5,584 nucleotides of DNA. It comes from Microbacteriaceae bacterium (GTDB taxonomy: Bacteria > Actinomycetota > Actinomycetes > Actinomycetales > Microbacteriaceae). Location: positions 1 to 5,584 of the forward strand of contig JAAZFP010000014.1 in the NCBI GenBank assembly GCA_012511645.1, given 5' to 3'. The notes under the pieces are model-generated. The model saw only the letters and a list, made by a program, of their open reading frames with translations, did not search any database and had not been told where the DNA came from. Shown here in pieces: positions 1 through 5,575 of this stretch. The position numbers were made by a program, and so were the translations under genes. How positions within the stretch are numbered: the stretch's first letter is position 1; every line of letters begins with the position of its first letter.

Positions 1-1
1 C

Positions 2-388
2 AAGCTGAAAGAGATTGCCTATATTCATGCTGAGGGCTTTGCCGCGGGCGAGCTGAAGCATGGGCCGATCGCGCTCATCGAACATGGGCAGCCGGTGTTT
101 GTGCTCGTGCCGAGCCCCAGGCAGGCGCCCGTGATGCACTCAAAGGTGGTCTCAAACATCCAAGAGATTCGCGCACGAGGTGCCCGGGTCATTGCGCTCG
201 TTGAGAAGGGTGACACCTCGGTATTGCCCTACGCTGACGACGTGATTCGCCTACCGCTGGTCGACTCGATCTTCGAGCCGATCGTCCAGGTGATCCCGCT
301 GCAGTGGTTCGCGCTCGAGCTCTCGACCGTGAAGGGGCTCGACGTTGATCAGCCCAGAAACCTCGCAAAATCAGTGACGGTGGAATAG
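2..388 (+). CDS. glmS: Glutamine-fructose-6-phosphate aminotransferase (isomerizing), C-terminal part
   Basis: This is the last 128 codons of GlmS; the 5' part lies outside the window. GlmS makes glucosamine-6-phosphate from fructose-6-phosphate and glutamine in the cytoplasm, the first committed step to UDP-GlcNAc and peptidoglycan. The visible part is the end of the second SIS (sugar isomerase) domain. It opens with the family signature IHAEGFAAGELKHGP, where the Glu, Lys and His residues belong to the isomerase site. It ends with the hallmark tail QPRNLAKSVTVE, whose Lys (sixth residue from the end) corresponds to the catalytic C-terminal-loop Lys603 of E. coli GlmS. The frame is open from base 2 to TAG 386-388. 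The downstream acpS starts 14 nt later, so co-transcription is likely. The tail match makes the identification very secure; nothing looks broken. Confidence 0.97.
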   Translation, partial: KLKEIAYIHAEGFAAGELKHGPIALIEHGQPVFVLVPSPRQAPVMHSKVVSNIQEIRARGARVIALVEKGDTSVLPYADDVIRLPLVDSIFEPIVQVIPLQWFALELSTVKGLDVDQPRNLAKSVTVE

Positions 389-402
389 GTGGCGAAGCGG
401 CG

Positions 403-774
403 ATGATCTATGGCATCGGTGTTGACACGGTCGACATCGACCGATTCTCGCGGCAGCTGGAACGCACGCCATCGCTGCGGGAACGGCTCTTTTGTGAGAC
501 CGAGCGTGAGCTGCCGATTGCGTCGCTCGCCGCGCGGTTTGCGGCAAAAGAGGCCCTGATGAAGGCGCTTCGCGGGTCGCACCACCTGTCATGGCACGAC
601 ATGGAGATCGTTCGAGACGAACAGCGCGCACCGAGTTTCGCACCCGGCGGGGTGTTGACCGATCTGCTCGCCACGCTGGGTGCGGGGCACACCCACCTCT
701 CGATCACCCATGACGGGGGAGGCGCGACCGCATTCGTTATCGTTGAGGCAGCAGAAGGGGGCGGTGCGTCATGA
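403..774 (+). CDS. acpS: Holo-[acyl-carrier-protein] synthase
   Basis: This 123-residue protein matches AcpS, which transfers 4'-phosphopantetheine from coenzyme A to a serine of acyl carrier protein, activating it for fatty acid synthesis. Both Mg-binding signatures are visible: GIGVDTVDI at residues 4-12 (metal ligand Asp8) and RFAAKEA at 45-51 (Glu50 with Lys49). A late LSITHDGG..ATAFVIV strand (99-114) is also typical. Length is normal for the family, whose members are usually about 120 residues and work as trimers. ATG 403 is chosen because the N-terminal motif begins right after it and AGGTGG (387-392, overlapping the glmS stop) lies 10 nt upstream. The stop overlaps the next start in ATGA (771-774), implying coupled translation. 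An NAD(P)H-hydrate epimerase gene often found beside alr in actinobacteria is not present here. Confidence 0.95.
   Translation: MIYGIGVDTVDIDRFSRQLERTPSLRERLFCETERELPIASLAARFAAKEALMKALRGSHHLSWHDMEIVRDEQRAPSFAPGGVLTDLLATLGAGHTHLSITHDGGGATAFVIVEAAEGGGAS
754..761 (+). promoter_or_regulatory. Ribosome binding site for the alr-tsaE fusion gene
   Basis: GAAGGGGG lies 9 nt before ATG 771, inside the 3' end of acpS. It supports ATG 771, the start that overlaps the acpS stop, as the true start. It is a purine-rich, partial match to the Shine-Dalgarno consensus. Confidence 0.55.
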
Positions 775-2450
775 GAACCGGGTCGATTCGTGTTGCCGAA
801 ATCTCGCTGCCTGCCATTCGCCACAACGTGCGTCACCTGCGCGATCTCACCGGAGGCCAGGTCATCGCAGTCATCAAAGCGAACGGATATGGTCATGGAG
901 CCGAGTTCGCTGCTCGTGCCGCGATCGAGGGTGGCGCGACGCTGCTCGGGGTCGCCGACGTTGAAGAGGCGCTCGCGCTGCGCGCAGCGGGCATCACCGA
1001 CCCCGTGATGTGTTGGCTGCACGGCGCACGCGCGGACTTTGCCTCTGCGGTGCAGGAAGACATACAGATCGCGGTCAATCACGTTGCGCAGCTTGATGCG
1101 CTCGCCGCAGCCGCGCGCGAGGTCGGACGCGTTGCTGACACCCAGCTCAAAATTGACACGGGGTTGAGCCGAAACGGTGCCGCACGGGATGAGTGGCCAG
1201 CGTTCTTTGCGCGCGCAGCTGAGCTGGAGCGTGAGGGTGTGGTGCGGGTGCGCGGCATCTTCAGCCACTTGGCGAACGCGGGGGCTGACGCGGATCGCGC
1301 GCAGGCGACACGATTCGACGAGGCAGTCGCTTTGCTCCGAGCCGCCGGCTGCGATCCTGACATGGTCCACCTTGCGGCGTCTGCCGCGACGCTCGCATCT
1401 CCCCACCTGCACTACAACACGGTGCGAGTGGGGATGGCGATTTTCGGGTTGAGCCCGTTTGCTGACAAGACCTCGGCGGATCTCGGGCTGATCCCTGCAA
1501 TGACGCTGCGCAGCGAGATCGTCGCGCTGCGCGATGTCTCCGCTGGCACCGGCGTCTCGTACGGCTTTAACCACATCGCACAGAGCGACACCACGCTCGC
1601 GCTGGTTCCCATGGGGTATGCCGACGGCCTGCCTCGTGCGCTCAACGGCGCGGGTGCAACGGTCGCGGTGGCGGGGCAGCACTGCCCAATTGTGGGACGC
1701 ATTGGCATGGATCAGTGCATTGTTGACCTCGGCAAACTCGGCAAGCGGGTGCAGATCGGTGATCCGGTCGTGCTGTTTGGCGACCCCGCATCAGGGTTGC
1801 CGCCGGTTGAGGTCTGGGCCGAAGTGATGCAGACCATTAACTACGAGATTGTGGTGGGCATCGGATCCCGGGTGAATCGCATCGCTGCGGACGAGGATCG
1901 GAACGAACAGGGCGATGTCTCTGGCGCGTCGACGACGCTCACCATCTCTGACCCCGATGAAATGCATGAGCTCGGTGTGAGAGTCGGTGAGCAGCTGGTT
2001 GCGGGAGATCTCGTGATTCTGACGGGTCCGCTCGGCGCGGGCAAGACGACGCTCAGCCGAGGCATCGGCGAGGGGCTGCGGGTGCGCGGCCCCGTCACAA
2101 GCCCCACCTTTGTGCTGGCCCGCACCCATCCTTCGCTTGTCGATGGGCCACCGCTCGTGCACCTCGACGCGTACCGGCTCGGTGATGCTGCCGAGCTCGA
2201 CGATCTTGATCTCGACTTTGCCGGATCGGTCGTGCTCGCGGAGTGGGGCGCAGGGCTCGTTGAACCGGGGGACTCGCACCTGGAGATCGTGATTGAACGG
2301 CCGACCGGGGCCATTGATCGTGGCGATGACGCTGGTCAGCGCGCGGATGACCAGAACGTCGCTCGTGATGAAGACATGGATGAACTCATTGAACCGCGAA
2401 CGGTGACGATCGCGGGCTATGGTGCCCGGTGGATGGGCGGGGTGATCTGA
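771..2450 (+). CDS. alr: Alanine racemase fused to TsaE (tRNA threonylcarbamoyladenosine ATPase)
   Basis: One uninterrupted 559-codon frame encodes two complete proteins. Residues 1-370 are a PLP-dependent alanine racemase, which interconverts L- and D-alanine for peptidoglycan. PLP Lys36 sits in VIKANGYGHG; KIDTGLSRNG (127-136) carries the Lys and Arg of the active site; FSHLANA follows at 164-170; R219 in VRVGMAIFG contacts PLP; catalytic Tyr264 lies in GVSYGFNH; IGMDQ is at 311-315 and INYEI at 356-360. Residues 371-387 form a polar, acidic linker. Residues 388-559 are TsaE, the P-loop ATPase of the tRNA t6A37 complex (Walker A at 419-427). Normal Alr proteins end at about 370 residues and TsaE is usually a separate protein of about 150-180. 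I see no stop or good internal ribosome binding site at the junction. The start overlaps the acpS stop. Function of both halves is very likely; covalent fusion in the cell is inferred from the open frame. Confidence 0.95.
   Translation: MRTGSIRVAEISLPAIRHNVRHLRDLTGGQVIAVIKANGYGHGAEFAARAAIEGGATLLGVADVEEALALRAAGITDPVMCWLHGARADFASAVQEDIQIAVNHVAQLDALAAAAREVGRVADTQLKIDTGLSRNGAARDEWPAFFARAAELEREGVVRVRGIFSHLANAGADADRAQATRFDEAVALLRAAGCDPDMVHLAASAATLASPHLHYNTVRVGMAIFGLSPFADKTSADLGLIPAMTLRSEIVALRDVSAGTGVSYGFNHIAQSDTTLALVPMGYADGLPRALNGAGATVAVAGQHCPIVGRIGMDQCIVDLGKLGKRVQIGDPVVLFGDPASGLPPVEVWAEVMQTINYEIVVGIGSRVNRIAADEDRNEQGDVSGASTTLTISDPDEMHELGVRVGEQLVAGDLVILTGPLGAGKTTLSRGIGEGLRVRGPVTSPTFVLARTHPSLVDGPPLVHLDAYRLGDAAELDDLDLDFAGSVVLAEWGAGLVEPGDSHLEIVIERPTGAIDRGDDAGQRADDQNVARDEDMDELIEPRTVTIAGYGARWMGGVI
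1932..2450 (+). other. tsaE: TsaE domain within the fusion protein
   Basis: This marks the C-terminal domain of the fused gene (residues 388-559), which would be a separate tsaE in most genomes. TsaE binds TsaB-TsaD and hydrolyses ATP to keep the t6A37-forming complex cycling. Visible signatures are Walker A GPLGAGKTT (419-427, Lys425), the switch-like VTSPTFVLAR (442-451), HLDAYRL (464-470, Asp466) and the family's VLAEWG (488-493, Glu491). The last strand RTVTIAGYGARW (543-554) closes the fold. Between strands there is an acidic, probably disordered stretch (about 515-541). The only in-frame ATG near the domain start is at 1962 (Met398). It has no Shine-Dalgarno sequence and would remove the first strand, so independent translation looks unlikely. 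Confidence 0.9.
2438..2447 (+). promoter_or_regulatory. Ribosome binding site for tsaB
   Basis: The last codons of the alr-tsaE frame contain GGTGATC (2441-2447), a 7-nt perfect complement to the anti-Shine-Dalgarno tail of 16S rRNA (consensus AAGGAGGTGATC), preceded by further G residues. The GGAGG-equivalent core at 2438-2442 lies 8 nt before GTG 2451. This is the main reason to prefer GTG 2451 over the later in-frame GTG 2523. Confidence 0.6.
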
Positions 2451-3137
2451 GTGGGCGGCACAGAATTCTCGGCGGGAGCTCCCGCTGAGCGCACCCTCGC
2501 GTGCCCCGAGCTTTCGGGGCAGGTGTTGCTTGCGGTAGATACGGCGATTGGCACCAGCGTTGCCGTCGGCATCGGCGGCATCATCACCGAGGTGTCGAGT
2601 GATAATCAGCGTGGGCACGCAGAGATGATTGGTGAGCTGATTGAACGCGCATTCGCGCTGTCGGGGGCTGACCCTCGTCAGGTCACCGGCGTGATCGTGG
2701 GCCGAGGGCCAGGGCCGTTCACCGGGCTGCGCATCGGCATGGCCGCCGCGCACGCGTTCGCCGCCGGTCGCGGTGTGCCGCTTCTGCCGCTGCAAGGGCT
2801 TGAAGCGGTCGCGCTCGCAGTGCTCGATCACGGCGCAGCCGCACCTGACGTGCGCGTGGTACAGGATGCGCGTCGTCGCGAGTTATTTGTCACGGCGTTC
2901 TCGGGGCTTGACTGGGCGGGGGCGCCGGTGCGCACCCGCGAGGCTCACCTGGTCGAGCAGGCAGCGTTCGAACCAGGACTGTACGATGTGCGGCCAGACC
3001 GCATTCCGGCCGCGCGCCTCGTGCAATTGGCTGCGCGTCGGCTCGCCAGTGGCGCAGCGTTCGACAACCCTGCCGCATTGTACTTGCGGTCGCCAGACGT
3101 GAAGCCTGCCGCTGCCATCAAACGGGTGTCGGCATGA
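2451..3137 (+). CDS. tsaB: tRNA threonylcarbamoyladenosine biosynthesis protein TsaB
   Basis: TsaB (228 residues) is the inactive ASKHA-fold partner that dimerises with TsaD and docks TsaE in bacterial t6A37 synthesis. Signatures are the phosphate-loop-like LLAVDTAIGTSVAVG (26-40), GRGPGPFTGLRIG (84-96), the following helix and PLLPLQGLEAVA (110-121), VVQDARRRELFVTAF (136-150), and the C-terminal PAALYLRSPDVKP (207-219). The start is GTG directly after the TGA of the upstream gene (zero spacing), backed by a strong ribosome binding site. Family members normally begin at the LLAVDT strand, so about 24 residues here are an N-terminal extension (Gly/Ala/Glu-rich, no signal peptide). An alternative start at GTG 2523 would give a canonical MLLAVDTA N terminus but has poor Shine-Dalgarno spacing. 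The stop overlaps rimI in ATGA. Confidence 0.95.
   Translation: MGGTEFSAGAPAERTLACPELSGQVLLAVDTAIGTSVAVGIGGIITEVSSDNQRGHAEMIGELIERAFALSGADPRQVTGVIVGRGPGPFTGLRIGMAAAHAFAAGRGVPLLPLQGLEAVALAVLDHGAAAPDVRVVQDARRRELFVTAFSGLDWAGAPVRTREAHLVEQAAFEPGLYDVRPDRIPAARLVQLAARRLASGAAFDNPAALYLRSPDVKPAAAIKRVSA
2468..2489 (+). repeat. Inverted repeat (hairpin 1) at the 5' end of tsaB
   Basis: The core GCGGGAGCTCCCGC (2472-2485) is a perfect 14-nt palindrome. It is flanked by a G/T pair (2471/2486, G-U in RNA) and CTC/GAG (2468-2470 with 2487-2489). In RNA this gives a stem of about 9 pairs with an AGCU loop, starting 17 nt after the tsaB GTG. Function is unknown. Confidence 0.5.
2502..2521 (+). repeat. Inverted repeat (hairpin 2) at the 5' end of tsaB
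   Basis: Arms TGCCCCGA (2502-2509) and TCGGGGCA (2514-2521) are perfectly complementary around a GCTT loop, giving a very stable 8-bp stem. It ends one base before the alternative in-frame GTG at 2523. There is no T run after it, so it is not a standard intrinsic terminator. It may act on translation or be a by-product of coding sequence. Confidence 0.5.
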
Positions 3138-3604
3138 GCCTGCAGCACGATGTGCAGATTCGGCCGGCAACGGAAGACGACCTGGACGCCATGTGGGTGA
3201 TCGAGCAAGAAGTGTTCGGCGCGCAGGCCTGGACGCGTGACCTGCTGCAGCAAGAGTTGACGGGCGACTACCGCGCGTACCGTGCGCTGGTTGATGCAGA
3301 TGGCCGCACCATTGGCTATGCAGGGTTGCTCGCAGTGGGTGGCGACGGAGATATTCAAACGATCGCAGTTGACGCCGGTGCCAGGGGCAAAGGGTATGGT
3401 CGCACACTGATGAATGAGCTGCTGGACGAGGCCACTCGACGTGACGTTCGGCAGGTGTTTCTCGAGGTGCGTGCTGACAACCCCGTCGCGCGCCGACTCT
3501 ACGAATCGCTCGGGTTTGCAGAGCTTGGCGTGCGCCCACAGTACTACCAGCCTGAGGGTATTGATGCGATCGTGATGAAACTTGAGATGGGGGCCAGGCG
3601 ATGA
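3134..3604 (+). CDS. rimI: GNAT N-acetyltransferase, RimI family
   Basis: This 156-residue protein is a GNAT-fold acetyltransferase of the RimI type, which acetylates the N-terminal alpha-amine of ribosomal protein bS18 in E. coli. In actinobacteria the substrate range may be wider. Acetyl-CoA binding motif A is clear: IQTIAVDAGARGKGYGRTLM, residues 74-93, with the pyrophosphate loop RGKGYG at 84-89. Also present are LEVRADNPVARRLYESLGF (110-128), holding the RimI-type Glu111 and Tyr123, and the C-terminal QYYQPEGIDAIVMKL (136-150). Length is near the family norm. ATG 3134 overlaps the tsaB stop and the preceding bases give only a weak GGGTG, so coupled translation is likely. Its place between tsaB and tsaD is a classic bacterial arrangement and strengthens the RimI call over a generic GNAT. 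Confidence 0.92.
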   Translation: MSLQHDVQIRPATEDDLDAMWVIEQEVFGAQAWTRDLLQQELTGDYRAYRALVDADGRTIGYAGLLAVGGDGDIQTIAVDAGARGKGYGRTLMNELLDEATRRDVRQVFLEVRADNPVARRLYESLGFAELGVRPQYYQPEGIDAIVMKLEMGARR

Positions 3605-4728
3605 GTCGTGGCGACGGAGTGCTCGGTGAGGGGCCCGATATGAACCGCGCAGATCCGCTCGTGCTCGGCATCGAGACGAGCTGTGATGAGACTGGGGTTG
3701 GCATTGTGCGGGGACGCACCCTGCTCGCCAACACGATCGCCTCTTCCATGGACGAGCACGCCCGCTACGGGGGAGTGGTGCCAGAGGTTGCCGCACGCGC
3801 GCACCTTGAGGCGCTGCAGCCGACACTCGAACAAGCCGTTGCCGATGCGGGGGTCACCTTTGATGACCTCGATGCCATCGCGGTGACGAGCGGCCCAGGG
3901 CTTGCCGGAGCACTCATGGTGGGAGTCGCCGCGGCGAAGGCGCTCGCCATCGCCACCGGCAAGCCCCTGTATGCGGTGAATCACCTCGTTGGCCACGTTG
4001 GGGCTGATCTCTTGCAGGGCGAAGGCTTGCGTGAGGTTGCGGGATCCTCGGGCGGTATCGGTGAGCTCGAAACACCGACGGTTGCGCTGCTGGTTTCGGG
4101 CGGGCATACGTCGCTCTTACTTGTGCGAGATCTCGTCAGCGACGTCGAGTTGCTAGGCGAGACGATTGACGACGCGGCAGGGGAGGCGGTTGACAAGGTC
4201 GCCCGACTGCTCAGCCTGCCATACCCGGGTGGGCCACACATTGATCGCGTGGCGGCCGATGGTGATCCGCAGGCAATCAGGTTTCCGCGAGGGCTCACGA
4301 GACCCAAAGATCTTGAGCGGCACCGCTATGACTTCTCGTTTTCTGGTCTGAAAACATCGGTCGCCAGGTGGGTCGAGCAACGACAAGATGCAGGCGAGGC
4401 AGTGCCGGTTGCTGATGTTGCCGCGAGTTTTCGTGAGGCTGTTGCCGACGTGCTTACTCAAAAAGCGATTGCCGCCTGCGCAGACCTCGGCGTGCCTCGC
4501 CTGTTGCTCGGTGGCGGTGTCGCGGCAAACGCGCGGCTGCGAGCACTCGCTGCTGAGCGTGCGGCTGCAGCGGGCGTTGCGTTGCGCGTGCCCCCGCTGT
4601 CGCTGTGCACCGACAACGGGGCGATGATTGCCTCGCTTGGTGCGCAGCTCGTGATGGCTGGCCATGCGCCCTCGACGCTCGGCTTCGGGGCAGACTCGAC
4701 GCTGCCCGTCACGCAGGTGCAAACCTAG
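3601..4728 (+). CDS. tsaD: tRNA N6-adenosine threonylcarbamoyltransferase TsaD
   Basis: TsaD (Kae1/YgjD family) is the catalytic subunit that moves the threonylcarbamoyl group from threonylcarbamoyl-AMP to A37 of tRNAs reading ANN codons. Motifs in order: VLGIETSCDETGVGIV (21-36), HARYGGVVPEVAARAHL (53-69), TSGPGLAGALMVG (96-108), metal ligands His128 and His132 in VNHLVGHVGAD, LLVSGGHTSL (163-172), GETIDDAAGEAVDKVAR (186-202), SFSGLKT (246-252), GGGVAANARLR (304-314) and CTDNGAMIA (336-344) with metal ligand Asp338. All are intact. ATG 3601 overlaps the rimI stop (ATGA). A second ATG at 3640 (Met14) has a better-placed GGTGAGGGG 6 nt upstream and gives the usual family N terminus, so the true product may be 362 rather than 375 residues. 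Confidence 0.96.
   Translation: MSRGDGVLGEGPDMNRADPLVLGIETSCDETGVGIVRGRTLLANTIASSMDEHARYGGVVPEVAARAHLEALQPTLEQAVADAGVTFDDLDAIAVTSGPGLAGALMVGVAAAKALAIATGKPLYAVNHLVGHVGADLLQGEGLREVAGSSGGIGELETPTVALLVSGGHTSLLLVRDLVSDVELLGETIDDAAGEAVDKVARLLSLPYPGGPHIDRVAADGDPQAIRFPRGLTRPKDLERHRYDFSFSGLKTSVARWVEQRQDAGEAVPVADVAASFREAVADVLTQKAIAACADLGVPRLLLGGGVAANARLRALAAERAAAAGVALRVPPLSLCTDNGAMIASLGAQLVMAGHAPSTLGFGADSTLPVTQVQT
3625..3633 (+). promoter_or_regulatory. Possible ribosome binding site for an internal tsaD start
   Basis: GGTGAGGGG lies 6 nt before the in-frame ATG at 3640. It makes Met14 a credible start for tsaD; the first 13 residues of the longer form have no counterpart in the usual TsaD N terminus. 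Confidence 0.4.
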
Positions 4729-4741
4729 GTCGGCTCGACCT
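4727..4741. terminator. Small inverted repeat between convergent tsaD and phosphatase genes
   Basis: AGGTCG (4727-4732) and CGACCT (4736-4741) pair perfectly around a GCT loop, right at the tsaD stop and before the stop of the convergent gene. A competing pairing exists between GCAGGT (4713-4718) and ACCTGC (4738-4743). No T tract follows on either strand, so a bidirectional terminator role is only suggested by position. Confidence 0.25.
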
Positions 4742-4750
4742 GCAGCAGCG

Positions 4751-5563
4751 TCAGGCTGTGGCGGTTGTGATCAGGCGTTCACGAATCGTGTCGATGGTGC
4801 GTGAGTCGAGGCCCACACCCGAGCTGAAGTACTCCTCGATGGTGCCGTGCTGCGAGGCAACCACCTCTTGCGCCGCATCGAGGTATTCGATGCGCACGCT
4901 GAACGCCTCACGAATGAGGTCTGGGTCAACACCTTTTGCCGTGGCGTTCTTCAGCAGCGGCCCAAGGGTCGGCACCAAAGCGTCATTGGTTTGCAGATAG
5001 TCGGATTGCACCGTTGCCTCATCGGCGCCGAGCAGCAGCAGTAACGATGCAGCCGCCCAGCCGGTGCGATCCTTGCCCGCGGTGCAGTGGAAGAGCACTG
5101 CGCCGTCATGATCAGGGGCGCTGATCGCCTGAAACAGCTCACGGTAGCCCGCGTGCGCCGATGGCAGCGTGACGAGGGAGCGGTAGGTGTCGGCCAACAT
5201 GTCTTGCACTTTGCCGCCGCCCAAAAGATCGTTCACCGCAGCCGGGTCGGTCGCCAGGGTGCCCACGGCCGCTGCAACGCCTCCCTGGCCATCAGCGAGC
5301 ACGTCGACTCCGACAAGATCAATGCCCGAGGGCAGACGGTCAGGCTGCGCCTCTCGCTCGGCCTTGGTGCGCAGATCAAACACTTCTGCGATGCCGAGAT
5401 CAACGAAGGTGCACTGGTCGGTGTCGTTCAACTGCGCAAGCGATGCAGAACGGTAGACCTTGCCAGGGGCAAACACCCCGCCCTCAACAGGCAGACTGCC
5501 GAGATCGCGCATGTTCGCTGCGCTCGCCAGCATGATTCTCCGGTCAGGAAGAGTGCTACTCAT
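4751..5563 (-). CDS. Tyrosine/serine protein phosphatase (MptpB-like, Y_phosphatase3 family)
   Basis: This 270-residue cytoplasmic protein carries the cysteine-dependent phosphatase P-loop HCTAGKDRTG at residues 159-168 (nucleophile Cys160, Arg166, with the Lys164/Asp165 pair typical of the MptpB branch). N-terminal family marks are NMRDLG (17-22), KVYRSASLAQL (35-45) and VFDLRTKAERE (61-71). MptpB of Mycobacterium tuberculosis acts on phosphotyrosine, phosphoserine/threonine and phosphoinositides; the substrate here is unknown. The start is ATG at 5563-5561 because a perfect AAGGAG (5570-5575 on the complementary strand) lies 6 nt upstream. The frame also extends further upstream to a TTG at the window edge, which is unlikely to be used. 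No signal peptide or membrane segment is visible. It converges on tsaD with 22 nt between the stops and is not part of that operon; its promoter lies beyond the window. Confidence 0.87.
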   Translation of the reverse strand: MSSTLPDRRIMLASAANMRDLGSLPVEGGVFAPGKVYRSASLAQLNDTDQCTFVDLGIAEVFDLRTKAEREAQPDRLPSGIDLVGVDVLADGQGGVAAAVGTLATDPAAVNDLLGGGKVQDMLADTYRSLVTLPSAHAGYRELFQAISAPDHDGAVLFHCTAGKDRTGWAAASLLLLLGADEATVQSDYLQTNDALVPTLGPLLKNATAKGVDPDLIREAFSVRIEYLDAAQEVVASQHGTIEEYFSSGVGLDSRTIDTIRERLITTATA

Positions 5564-5569
5564 CTGCGT

Positions 5570-5575
5570 CTCCTT
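5570..5575 (-). promoter_or_regulatory. Ribosome binding site of the phosphatase gene
   Basis: CTCCTT on the + strand reads AAGGAG on the - strand, 6 nt before the ATG at 5563. This is a consensus Shine-Dalgarno sequence, the best in the window, and it fixes the start of the phosphatase. Confidence 0.8.

Noticed and set aside
428..443. Inverted repeat CGGTCGA-CA-TCGACCG inside the start of acpS, next to a TTGACA at 422-427
   Set aside because: It encodes part of the conserved VDTVDIDR motif, so the symmetry follows from repeated GTC-GAC codons. No -10 box is found at the right distance from the TTGACA.
1152..1180. TTGACA-like -35 box inside alr
   Set aside because: No matching -10 element lies 16-18 nt downstream, and it encodes the conserved KIDTG motif.
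408..1682. Long antisense open frame (424 codons) opposite acpS and alr
   Set aside because: Its protein is Arg/Cys/His-rich with no recognisable motif, and it runs opposite conserved active-site codons. Such shadows are common in high-GC coding DNA.
2502..2521. Hairpin 2 as an intrinsic terminator after alr-tsaE
   Set aside because: No T run follows and it lies inside a well-supported tsaB frame with its own strong ribosome binding site upstream.
1791..2831. Antisense open frame (346 codons) opposite tsaE and tsaB
   Set aside because: It spans the junction of two well-supported + strand genes, has no family motif, and its composition is that of a frame shadow.
2883..3826. Overlapping antisense frames opposite tsaB, rimI and the start of tsaD
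   Set aside because: They have low-complexity Arg/Ala/Pro/Ser composition and no ribosome binding site, and the + strand genes here are unmistakable.
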